DNA of 64,000 nt from assembly GCA_028289445.1 (NCBI GenBank), contig JANQPO010000026.1:50868-114867 (forward strand). Direction: 5' to 3'. The translations under genes were made by a program, and so were the position numbers. Position 1 is the stretch's first letter; every line of letters begins with the position of its first letter. The notes beneath the pieces were generated by a model that was given only the letters and a program-made list of their open reading frames with translations, made no database searches and was not told the DNA's origin. Shown one piece after another: positions 54,692 through 62,213 of the stretch. Origin of the DNA: Tepidamorphaceae bacterium. Lineage in GTDB: Bacteria > Pseudomonadota > Alphaproteobacteria > Rhizobiales > JAKSCL01.

Positions 54692-54991
54692 GTGGCTCAA
54701 CGAACTGTTGTTTATTGGCGCGACATTCCGGCGCAGGTCATCGTCAAGGCGGGCCGCAAGGCCGCCAAGCGGGAACTGCCGGAACGCTTCATCACGTCAA
54801 TTGACAAGTGCGCCATGACCGTAGGCGCCAAGGACAGCGACGCTTATCTCGCCGAATGGCGCCGGGGCGATCCGGAGCCGTGCGGCGACGATCTGGAAGC
54901 CGAAGCCGAAGCCGCCTTCCAAGCGTTGAATGATGCCTATCCCAACACACGCCTGAAGGCGCTGATTGAAACCCAGGGTTTTGAACAATGA
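54692..54991 (+). CDS. 'Virulence factor' domain protein, MetF-linked
   Basis: A 99-residue acidic-basic mixed protein (VVYWRDIPAQVIVKAGRKAA, WRRGDPEPC) of the family annotated as virulence factor, which occurs mainly next to MetF-like and corrinoid genes and has no known virulence role here. GTG at 54692 follows AAGGAGG. Its end overlaps the MetF-like start by four bases (ATGA), implying equal expression and possibly a small subunit of that enzyme. Confidence 0.82.
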   Translation: MAQRTVVYWRDIPAQVIVKAGRKAAKRELPERFITSIDKCAMTVGAKDSDAYLAEWRRGDPEPCGDDLEAEAEAAFQALNDAYPNTRLKALIETQGFEQ

Positions 54992-55884
54992 CCGACAGTT
55001 CCCGCATTCCCGCATCGATCGAGGTATCCGTTCGTCAAGTTCTTGACGGCAAGGCACCGGCTGGCCTGCTTCCCGAAGGCACGCGCGCCTACATTGCTGA
55101 CCTTGGCAACGACAAGGTTCAGGATCAAATCGCCGCCGCGCGCCATTTGAGCGACGCGGGCTACGCCCCAGTGCCGCATATCGCGGCGCGTCGGATTACC
55201 TCAGACATCGACCTGACCCGGCGCATCGCGGGCTTCACCCAAGAAGGCGGCGTGACCGACGTCCTGATGGTGGCCGGTGAAGCGGACCGCCAGATGGGCC
55301 CCTACGATAGCGTCATGACGCTCCTGGAGACCGGCATCATCGATCACTACGGCATTCGCTCCATGGGTGTCGCCGGACATCCGGAAGGCAACGCGAACTA
55401 TCCGAATGTTACCGCGCTGGACGAGGTCCTGCGCGCCAAGGCGGATTACGCGGCCCGCACCAACGCCGACATGCGCATCGTTACCCAGTTCGGCTTCGAC
55501 GCAGCGGGTTTCATTCGCTGGGCGGAACGCCTGCGGATTGCAGGGATCTATATGCCCATCCACATAGGCGTCGCCGGTCCAGCGAAGATCACGACGCTTC
55601 TGCGCTACGCCGCGCTCTGCGGTGTGGGCAATTCGATCTCGTTCTTGAAGAAGCGCGCGTCGGCACTGACCGCCTTGGCGACAAGCTATTCTCCCGAGGG
55701 CGTTGTCGGTCCGCTGGAGGAATATTGGCAGGAAAACCCGAACGGCCCGATCCAAGGACTCCATGTCTTTCCGTTCGGCGGCGTACAAAAATCGTCGACA
55801 TGGCTTGAAGAACGCGGCACATGGGATATAAAGATATCCTTATATGGTAATTTGAATGCCGCATTCGTTGGAGCCGCTGAATGA
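54988..55884 (+). CDS. metF: Methylenetetrahydrofolate reductase (MetF-like)
   Basis: A 298-residue TIM-barrel flavoprotein of the MetF family, somewhat divergent from the biosynthetic enzyme. VPHIAARRITSD, DVLMVAGE, VTQFGFDAAGFIRWAERLR and MPIHIGVAGPAKITTLL match FAD- and folate-binding elements. In this pathway it probably runs toward oxidation of methyl-THF to methylene-THF. The last 20 codons contain the palindromic operator of 55825-55850. The stop overlaps the next start (ATGA). Confidence 0.9.
   Translation: MTDSSRIPASIEVSVRQVLDGKAPAGLLPEGTRAYIADLGNDKVQDQIAAARHLSDAGYAPVPHIAARRITSDIDLTRRIAGFTQEGGVTDVLMVAGEADRQMGPYDSVMTLLETGIIDHYGIRSMGVAGHPEGNANYPNVTALDEVLRAKADYAARTNADMRIVTQFGFDAAGFIRWAERLRIAGIYMPIHIGVAGPAKITTLLRYAALCGVGNSISFLKKRASALTALATSYSPEGVVGPLEEYWQENPNGPIQGLHVFPFGGVQKSSTWLEERGTWDIKISLYGNLNAAFVGAAE
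55825..55850. promoter_or_regulatory. Second copy of the palindromic operator, inside the end of metF
   Basis: GATATAAAGATATC then CTTATATGGTAA, matching the site before the betaine-homocysteine methyltransferase gene at 24 of 26 positions. Here it encodes the end of MetF (the DIKISLYGN segment) and lies 31 bases before the methyltransferase ATG at 55881. It may control an internal promoter for the two downstream genes. Confidence 0.75.
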
Positions 55885-56834
55885 CCCGTACCGTTGTCGC
55901 GTCCGCCACCAAGGAAATCGTAATCGGCTTTGACCAGCCGTTTTGCGTGATCGGCGAACGCATCAATCCGACCGGCCGCAAGAAGCTCGCCGCTGAAATG
56001 GTCGCCGGGGATTTCACCACGGTGGAGGCCGATGCGCTGGCTCAGGTCGCGTCCGGCGCCACGATGCTTGATGTCAATGCGGGTGTGACGGCCGTCGACC
56101 CAAACGAGACCGAGCCGCCGCTTCTCGTCAAGACATTGGAGATCGTCCAGAATCTGGTCGACGTGCCGCTGTCGATCGACTCCTCCGTCACGGCGGCGAT
56201 CGAGGCCGGATTGCAGGTCGCCAAGGGGCGTCCGCTGGTGAATTCGGTCACCGGCGAGGAGGAAAAGCTCGAAGCTATCTTGCCGCTGGTGAAGAAATAC
56301 GACGTTCCGGTGGTAGCGATCTCCAACGACGAAACGGGGATCTCCGAAGACCCGGACGTGCGCTTCGCGGTCGCCAAGAAGATCGTCGAGCGGGCCGCCG
56401 ACTATGGCATCCCGGCACACGACATTGTCGTCGACCCCCTGGTCATGCCGATTGGCGCGATGGCAACGGCCGGCCTTCAGGTCTTCGCTCTGGTGCGACG
56501 TCTGCGCGAAGAACTCAAGGTCAACACGACCTGCGGCCTGTCGAACATTTCCTTCGGCATCCCCCATCGCCACGGCATCAATGCGGCGTTCATCCCAATG
56601 GTGATCGCGTCGGGCATGACATCGGCGATCATGAACCCGTGCCGCCCGCAGGAGATGGAGGCGGTGCGCGCCGCCAATGTCCTGAACGGCACCGACGAGA
56701 ACTGCTCGACCTGGATCATGACCTATCGCGACCATGCGCCGGCTGCGGCGGGCGCCTCAGCGGCTCCGGCCGGGGGCGGTGACGCGAAAGCCCGCCGGCG
56801 CGGCGGCCGCGAGGCACGCCGGGCCAGGGTCTAG
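55881..56834 (+). CDS. Methyltetrahydrofolate:corrinoid methyltransferase
   Basis: A 317-residue pterin-binding TIM barrel like AcsE or MtvA. VIGERINPTGRKKLA, TMLDVNAG, IDSS, NSVTGEE and VVDPLVMPIGAM outline the folate pocket. It takes the methyl group from the methylated corrinoid protein to tetrahydrofolate, or the reverse. The C terminus carries about 30 extra residues, alanine/glycine-rich and ending in an arginine cluster (ARRRGGREARRARV), not expected in the family core. Confidence 0.93.
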   Translation: MTRTVVASATKEIVIGFDQPFCVIGERINPTGRKKLAAEMVAGDFTTVEADALAQVASGATMLDVNAGVTAVDPNETEPPLLVKTLEIVQNLVDVPLSIDSSVTAAIEAGLQVAKGRPLVNSVTGEEEKLEAILPLVKKYDVPVVAISNDETGISEDPDVRFAVAKKIVERAADYGIPAHDIVVDPLVMPIGAMATAGLQVFALVRRLREELKVNTTCGLSNISFGIPHRHGINAAFIPMVIASGMTSAIMNPCRPQEMEAVRAANVLNGTDENCSTWIMTYRDHAPAAAGASAAPAGGGDAKARRRGGREARRARV

Positions 56835-56859
56835 GCACGATCCGTGATGGCCTAGACCG

Positions 56860-58890
56860 ATGGCCTCCGATCCCCTCGTCCTCTTCATGCCGTCCGGCAA
56901 GCGCGGACGGTTTGCCATCGGCACGCCAGTGCTCGATGCCGCGCGGGAGCTCGGAGTCTATGTCGAGAGCGTGTGCGGCGGGCGCGGCATCTGCGGCCGC
57001 TGCCAGGTCGAGGTGGCCGAAGGTCAGTTCGCCAAGCATGGCATCACGTCAACCAGCGACCACATATCCGCGTTCGGCGCGAAGGAGACGCGTTACGCCG
57101 AGAAGCGGTCGCTCAAACCGGGCCGGCGGTTGTCCTGCTCGGCTACGGTCCAAGGCGATCTCGTCATCGACGTGCCGATGGACGTCGCCGTCAATGCGCA
57201 AATGGTCCGCAAGGCCGCCGACACGCGGATCATCGAGCGCGATTGCGCCGTTCATCTTTGCTATGTCGAGGTCGAGGAGCCGGACATGGAAAAGCCGCTC
57301 GGCGATGCCGATCGGCTTCTGGTGGCACTGCAGACCGATTGGGACATCGAGGACGCCAGTCTCGACCCGCGCCTGCTTCCCACACTTCAAAAGACGCTGC
57401 GCGACGGCAGTTGGGCCGTAACCGCCGCCGTTCACCGGGACCGGGAAACCGAGCGCGCGGTGGTCATCGATGTCTGGCCCGGCCTCCACAATGAAGGCTA
57501 TGGACTGTCCGTGGACATCGGGTCCACAACGATCGCCGCCAATCTGGTGTCTCTCCTGTCCGGTCGTATCGTCGCGACGGCTGGCGCCACCAACCCGCAG
57601 ATCCGCTTCGGCGAAGACCTGATGAGCCGGGTTTCCTACGTCATGATGAACCCGGACGGGCGGGCCGCGATGACGACCGCCGTGCGCGAGGCGATTGCCG
57701 GATTGATTGATCAAGTGTGCGAGGACGGTGGGATTGAGTCCACGGACATTCTGGACTCCGTCTTCGTCGGCAATCCGATCATGCACCACCTGTTCCTAGG
57801 CATTGATCCGACCGAGTTGGGCGGCGCGCCGTTCGCGCTCGCCGTCTCCGGTGCGGTGTCGACAACCGCGACCGCGCTGGACTTGCCGATGAACGCCGGC
57901 GCGCGCGTCTATATGCTGCCGTGCATTGCGGGCCATGTCGGCGCCGATGCCGCCGCCGCGACGCTTGCCGAGGCGCCGCAGGAGTCCGACGATTTGATGC
58001 TGCTCGTCGATGTCGGCACCAATGCCGAGATCGTGCTCGGATCAAAGGCGCGGGTCATGGCGGCGTCGTCGCCCACCGGCCCGGCCTTTGAGGGCGCGGA
58101 AATCTCCTGTGGCCAGCGGGCCGCGCCCGGCGCGATCGAACGAGTCCGCATCGATCCGATCACGCTGGAACCGCGCTTCAGGATCATTGGCGTCGATCTT
58201 TGGTCCGACGAGGATGGGTTCGCCGAGGCGGCCGAGGAAACCGGCATCACCGGCATTTGCGGTTCGGCGATCATCGAAGTGGTCGCGGAGATGTTCCTGG
58301 CCGGCGTCCTGACCGAGGACGGCATTGTCGATGGCACGCGCATGGCGCAATCGGCTCGCATTGTCGCCGACGGGCGGACGTTTTCCTATCTCTTGCATGA
58401 CGGCGCGCAGCGCATCGTCGTGACCCAGAACGACGTGCGCGCCATCCAGCTTGCCAAAGCGGCGCTTTATGCCGGCATCCGCCTGTTGATGGACAAGATG
58501 GGCGTGGATCATGTCGACACGATCCGGCTCGCCGGCGCGTTCGGCTCCTTCATCGACCCGAAATACGCGATGGTGCTGGGTCTGATCCCCGATTGCGATC
58601 TGGAGCGCGTTTCAGCCGTCGGCAACGCTGCCGGGACCGGCGCGCGCATGGCGCTCCTCAATCGCGAGCATCGCCGATCAATCGAGGACGTGGTCACTCG
58701 GATCGAGAAGATCGAGACGGCGCTGGAGCCACGGTTCCAAGAACACTTCGTTCATGCCATGGCGTTGCCGAACAAGATCGAGCCGTTCTCAAAGCTCGCC
58801 GAAGCGGTGAAACTCCCGGAACGACGGACACCTGCCGAGCCGGTGGGCGATGGCGAAACTCCGCGCCGCCGCAGACGCCGCCCGCGGTGA
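56860..58890 (+). CDS. Corrinoid activation protein (2Fe-2S plus ASKHA/DUF4445 domains)
   Basis: A 676-residue RACo/RamA-like ATP-dependent activator. An N-terminal plant-type ferredoxin domain has C39, C45, C48 and C93 (CGGRGICGRC, LSCSA). A linker follows, then the ASKHA-type ATPase: VDIGSTTIAANLV, VFVGNPIMHHLFLG, DVGTNAEIVLG, CGSAIIEVVAEM and RLAGAFGSFIDP. It reduces accidentally oxidised cob(II)alamin back to the active cob(I) state at ATP expense. The final residues are an arginine run (PRRRRRRPR). It follows the methyltransferase by 25 bases and has no clear ribosome binding site, so expression may depend on translational reinitiation. Confidence 0.93.
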   Translation: MASDPLVLFMPSGKRGRFAIGTPVLDAARELGVYVESVCGGRGICGRCQVEVAEGQFAKHGITSTSDHISAFGAKETRYAEKRSLKPGRRLSCSATVQGDLVIDVPMDVAVNAQMVRKAADTRIIERDCAVHLCYVEVEEPDMEKPLGDADRLLVALQTDWDIEDASLDPRLLPTLQKTLRDGSWAVTAAVHRDRETERAVVIDVWPGLHNEGYGLSVDIGSTTIAANLVSLLSGRIVATAGATNPQIRFGEDLMSRVSYVMMNPDGRAAMTTAVREAIAGLIDQVCEDGGIESTDILDSVFVGNPIMHHLFLGIDPTELGGAPFALAVSGAVSTTATALDLPMNAGARVYMLPCIAGHVGADAAAATLAEAPQESDDLMLLVDVGTNAEIVLGSKARVMAASSPTGPAFEGAEISCGQRAAPGAIERVRIDPITLEPRFRIIGVDLWSDEDGFAEAAEETGITGICGSAIIEVVAEMFLAGVLTEDGIVDGTRMAQSARIVADGRTFSYLLHDGAQRIVVTQNDVRAIQLAKAALYAGIRLLMDKMGVDHVDTIRLAGAFGSFIDPKYAMVLGLIPDCDLERVSAVGNAAGTGARMALLNREHRRSIEDVVTRIEKIETALEPRFQEHFVHAMALPNKIEPFSKLAEAVKLPERRTPAEPVGDGETPRRRRRRPR

Positions 58891-59057
58891 AGCCCACTCG
58901 CTCTAGACCACGGCGTGCGTCCCATTCAAACGATCAGAAAAACTGAACGATCGCATCAGAAAATTTCATTTGATCGCACGATCACAATTCACGAAATGGC
59001 AACTCAACGCACGATATTGCGCTGCACAATTCGACCTCAAACTTCTTAGGATCAGCC
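58891..59057. other. AT-rich promoter region after the activator gene
   Basis: 167 bases rich in A/T. TGATCG and CGATCA (58971-58984) form an inverted repeat with a 2-base spacer, and two further CGATC copies occur at 58931 and 58948. It is a likely binding region for a regulator controlling the small downstream gene, possibly the GbdR-like protein encoded next. Confidence 0.5.
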
Positions 59058-59189
59058 ATGTCCAACTTCGCTCACTCGCTCGGCTCCACGCTCGGCGCGC
59101 TGTTCCACAGTGCGGCGACGCTCAATATCAACAATATGAACACGCCGCGCTCGCTCGCCGAGCCGCGTCATGGCGGCAGCGACCGATAG
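59058..59189 (+). CDS. Small protein, 43 residues (unrecognised)
   Basis: The frame encodes MSNFAHSLGSTLGALFHSAA, then TLNINNMNTPRSLAEPRHGG and SDR before TAG. AGGA lies seven bases before the ATG, and a strong terminator follows 24 bases after the stop. An AT-rich promoter-like region lies upstream. The N-terminal half could form an amphipathic helix. No family known to me. Confidence 0.55.
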   Translation: MSNFAHSLGSTLGALFHSAATLNINNMNTPRSLAEPRHGGSDR

Positions 59190-59213
59190 TCGCGACAATC
59201 GACACGTCTTCAA

Positions 59214-59248
59214 AGCCGCCTGCCGGGCTCCGGTGGGCGGCTTTTCAT
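59214..59248 (+). terminator. Rho-independent terminator
   Basis: AGCCGCC (59214-59220) and GGCGGCT (59236-59242) pair, with extra GC pairing inside the loop, and are followed by TTTTCATTT. It ends the small-protein transcript, and possibly that of the whole corrinoid operon. Confidence 0.85.
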
Positions 59249-59334
59249 TTGCGCGTGGTCCCGCGCCTTCCTAAGCTCGCTGAAAATCGGTCGATCCGAG
59301 CGTGCGGATGAACATACAAAGCCCAAGGACGCGC

Positions 59335-60318
59335 ATGATCACGTTCGTGCTCGTGGAGAATTTCTCCATGATCGCGTTCGCGACAGCTATCGAACCCTTG
59401 CGCCTCGCCAACCGCCAGTCCGGCCAGACGGTGTATCGGTGGCGTGTCATCTCCGGAGATGGCGAACCGGCAACGGCGAGCAATGGTGTCGCGCTCAATG
59501 TCGACGGCACCTATGAGGACGAGACGCGGCGCATCCAATCCGGCGAAGCGCCGGATTACCTCCTCGTGTGTTCCGGCGTCGACGTTGAAAGGGCCGACAG
59601 CCGGGCGTTGAGATCACTGCTCCGGCAGGCCGAGCGCCGCGACATCCGCGTCGGCGGACTGTGCACGGCGGCGTGGCTGCTGGCGCGCGCGGGGCTGCTG
59701 GAAGACCGGCGCTGCGCCATACACTGGGAGCTGTTGGCAGCCTTTCAGGAGACGTTCCCCGATGCCGACGTTCATGCCGATCTGTTCGAGGACGACGACG
59801 GCGTATTGACCTGTGCCGGCGGGACGGCATCGCTCGATATGATGCTTCACATCATCGGTGCCGATCACGACGAGGCGCTGGTGAGCCGGATCTGCGAGCA
59901 ATGTCTGACCGACCGGGTGCGCGGCCCGCACGACCGACAGCGCTTACCGCTGCGCGCCCGTCTCGGCGTCCACAACACCAAGCTGCTCTTCGTTATCGAG
60001 CTGATGGAGAGCAACATTGCCGATCCGCTTTCGATGGAGGACATCGCAGACGCGACCGGGCTGTCGCGCCGACAGATCGAGCGGCTGTTCACGCACAATC
60101 TGGGGCGCTCCCCTGCCCGCTACTATCTTGAGGTTCGTCTCGACCGCGCTCGGCATCTTCTGATCCAGACGACGATGCCGATCATCGAAGTGGCCGTGGC
60201 CTGCGGCTTTGTCTCCGCATCGCATTTCTCGCGCTGTTATCGTGAACTCTATGGCCGGTCGCCACAAGCCGAGCGTCAAAACCGCGACCAGCTGACCGAC
60301 CCCTTGCCGACGAGCTGA
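59335..60318 (+). CDS. GlxA/GbdR-type AraC-family regulator
   Basis: About 327 residues. The N-terminal DJ-1/glutamine-amidotransferase-like ligand domain has FVLVENFSMIAFATAIEPLRLANR and GGLCTAAWLLARAG; the C-terminal AraC domain has MEDIADATGLSRRQIERLF and EVAVACGFVSASHFSRCYRELYG. Well-known members (GbdR, CdhR, SouR) respond to glycine betaine, carnitine and sarcosine. This supports a quaternary amine or betaine as the inducer of the island. ATG at 59335 follows AAGGA; ATG at 59308 and GTG at 59302 are in frame upstream. Confidence 0.92.
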   Translation: MITFVLVENFSMIAFATAIEPLRLANRQSGQTVYRWRVISGDGEPATASNGVALNVDGTYEDETRRIQSGEAPDYLLVCSGVDVERADSRALRSLLRQAERRDIRVGGLCTAAWLLARAGLLEDRRCAIHWELLAAFQETFPDADVHADLFEDDDGVLTCAGGTASLDMMLHIIGADHDEALVSRICEQCLTDRVRGPHDRQRLPLRARLGVHNTKLLFVIELMESNIADPLSMEDIADATGLSRRQIERLFTHNLGRSPARYYLEVRLDRARHLLIQTTMPIIEVAVACGFVSASHFSRCYRELYGRSPQAERQNRDQLTDPLPTS

Positions 60319-60324
60319 ACCCGT

Positions 60325-61137
60325 TCAGGCGACAGCCGGATAACCGGCCGTTTCGTCGTTCGCGCAGTCACGCACGATAGGCGCGTAATCGTCAAAGGTC
60401 ATGGCGCCGGCGCCGACGATCGCCAAGGGGCGGCGCAGCACTTCCGTATCCTGCGAGGACAGCCTGTCGATCAAAACGGTGCGCAGCGCTGCAATCTCGG
60501 GCTCGCTTCGCCCCGCCCTGGTGATCAAGGGCAAGCCTGGCCACTGCGGGGTCCAGGCCAGAACGCGCAAACGATCCGACCAAGCGAGATCGAATGTCTG
60601 CGCCAAGTGCCATGCGACGGCGTCGATGGCCGCGATATCGGCACGCGCTTCCGCCACTGCGCGCACGGACTCGCGGTGGCTACCGGTAGTGAGGACCGTG
60701 CCAAACGCGCGGCCGTTCCGTGCCACCGGCGCGAAAAGACGACGAAGAGCCGCCATGCCGGAAAGCGAATCTTGCGCGTTGATCGCTGCGATCCGTCCGA
60801 GGAAATCGGCAGGTGCGCTCCCCCATTCGTCGGACCGCACTACGACTGCGCTGGAGTAATAGGGCCCGTCGCACCCTGCAACGTCGTAGTGTGGCGTCGC
60901 CAAAACGGTGACGCTGTCTTTCAAGCGGGTCACGAGCGGATAGCCACAAGTTTGAGCGACCAGAAGGTTCGGGTCCCTCCACAGCGCCCAGGGATCATCT
61001 GGCCGGGTGAGCGCTGGCGGCGCATCGAACCCCGACGCCCGAAGCGCGGTCGACAGATCGGACCATAGCGCATCTGTTTCGGCCCGGACTTCCGGCCAGT
61101 CGTACATCGGCAGTGCGGCGACGGAGCTACCTGCCAT
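60325..61137 (-). CDS. PhnD-like substrate-binding domain protein, no signal peptide
   Basis: A 270-residue protein of the PhnD/phosphonate type II binding fold: PNLLVAQTCGYPLVTRL, YSSAVVVRSD, GTVLTTGSHRESVRAVAEARADIAAIDAVAW are typical. There is no export signal, so it is probably cytoplasmic, unlike normal PhnD. It lies 17 bases after the desaturase gene on the same strand. The role is unknown; it may sense or scavenge a phosphonate-like or sulfonium-like ligand. Confidence 0.8.
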   Translation of the reverse strand: MAGSSVAALPMYDWPEVRAETDALWSDLSTALRASGFDAPPALTRPDDPWALWRDPNLLVAQTCGYPLVTRLKDSVTVLATPHYDVAGCDGPYYSSAVVVRSDEWGSAPADFLGRIAAINAQDSLSGMAALRRLFAPVARNGRAFGTVLTTGSHRESVRAVAEARADIAAIDAVAWHLAQTFDLAWSDRLRVLAWTPQWPGLPLITRAGRSEPEIAALRTVLIDRLSSQDTEVLRRPLAIVGAGAMTFDDYAPIVRDCANDETAGYPAVA

Positions 61138-61154
61138 AACGAAGGATCATAGGA

Positions 61155-62066
61155 TCAGCCGCGCCGCCAGAGCGGGTGCGCAACCGGCTCTTTCGCGTGG
61201 AAGAGGTAGTGGCGCGCAATCGCCGCGTAGCTTTCGAACACATAGCCGCCGTTCTCGACACGATACCTTTCGGCGTTCTCGCGATAGAGCCGTGGCAGGT
61301 CATACCACGGCGCTCGCGGATGGCTGTGGTGTACGAAGTGGAGGTGGTTGTTGAGAAAGAGGAAGCCGAGCAAGCCGCCCCGCTCGACAATCACCGTACG
61401 GTGGCCGGCCACTTCATGCGCTTGGTGCTCGGCATAGGTTCGGATCATCAGTACGCCCATTGCCGGATAGGCGACGAAGGCCATGTAGGCGAGCGGCGAC
61501 CAACCGCAGGCCCAGACCAACCATGCGAACACGGCAACCAAACCGACCGCATGGAGCGCCCAGGCAAGGCGGACACCGCGCGATCCCGCGATCAGGTGCC
61601 GTACCTCGGTCGTCCAGAAGGCCAGCAGAGCAAGCGCTGGGCCAATCGTGAGCCGGCCAGCCAGCGTGTTGTTGAAGCGAAAGACCAACCGGACAACGAG
61701 CGGCAGCCGGTCCCAAACCGTACCGTCGAGATAGAAGCTCTCGGGGTCGTCGTAAGGGTCGGTCAGGGCGGCGTTGTTGTGGTGGCGCAGATGGAGCGCG
61801 CGGAAGCGCCGGTAGGGAATGAAAATGCCGAGCGTCAAAAAGACCAGGGCCTCATTGATCGCCGCATGGCGTGTCGGATGACCGTGCGTGCACTCATGCT
61901 GAAGGGAGGAGTGAAACGTGGCGACCAGAACGGTCGCAAATGTGAGGGGGATTGCGATCCACAAAGAGACGAGCGGGATCGTATAGGTCAGCGCACCCCA
62001 CACGACGTAGCAGAGGACGATCGCGCAGACCGTCTGCCCCTCAATTTTCAAGCCCCTTTCGGCCAT
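61155..62066 (-). CDS. Fatty-acid desaturase family membrane enzyme
   Basis: About 303 residues. Three histidine boxes are present: HECTHGHPTRH, HLRHHNN and HFVHHSHP, giving the di-iron site of membrane desaturases and hydroxylases. Four to six hydrophobic spans flank them. Substrates could be acyl lipids, carotenoids or ornithine lipids, or a small betaine-like alkane. ATG at 62064-62066 is preferred; the frame opens seven codons earlier with TTG. Confidence 0.85.
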   Translation of the reverse strand: MAERGLKIEGQTVCAIVLCYVVWGALTYTIPLVSLWIAIPLTFATVLVATFHSSLQHECTHGHPTRHAAINEALVFLTLGIFIPYRRFRALHLRHHNNAALTDPYDDPESFYLDGTVWDRLPLVVRLVFRFNNTLAGRLTIGPALALLAFWTTEVRHLIAGSRGVRLAWALHAVGLVAVFAWLVWACGWSPLAYMAFVAYPAMGVLMIRTYAEHQAHEVAGHRTVIVERGGLLGFLFLNNHLHFVHHSHPRAPWYDLPRLYRENAERYRVENGGYVFESYAAIARHYLFHAKEPVAHPLWRRG

Positions 62067-62178
62067 TCCCGTATTCAGCCCTGACAATCAACTGACACCA
62101 AAACGCCATATTCGACCCTCGTCAGCAATGCGATTTCGCGAACAGAATGGTGATTTTGAAACGCAAAAGTTAATTTCG

Positions 62179-62206
62179 TTGTGAAACAATAAAATCTGTT
62201 TATAAT
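62179..62206 (+). promoter_or_regulatory. Sigma-70 promoter for the XRE regulator (probable leaderless transcript)
   Basis: TTGTGA (62179-62184) and a consensus TATAAT (62201-62206) are separated by 16 bases. Only seven bases separate the -10 box from the ATG at 62214, so transcription should begin at or next to the start codon. No ribosome binding site is present. Confidence 0.75.
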
Positions 62207-62213
62207 TATCATC

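Noticed and set aside
62081..62097. TGACA repeated at 11-base spacing, like a Pho box, before the desaturase gene
   Set aside because: The flanking bases do not match the CTGTCAT unit, and the site is only about 15 bases from the start codon, too close for a PhoB-driven promoter.
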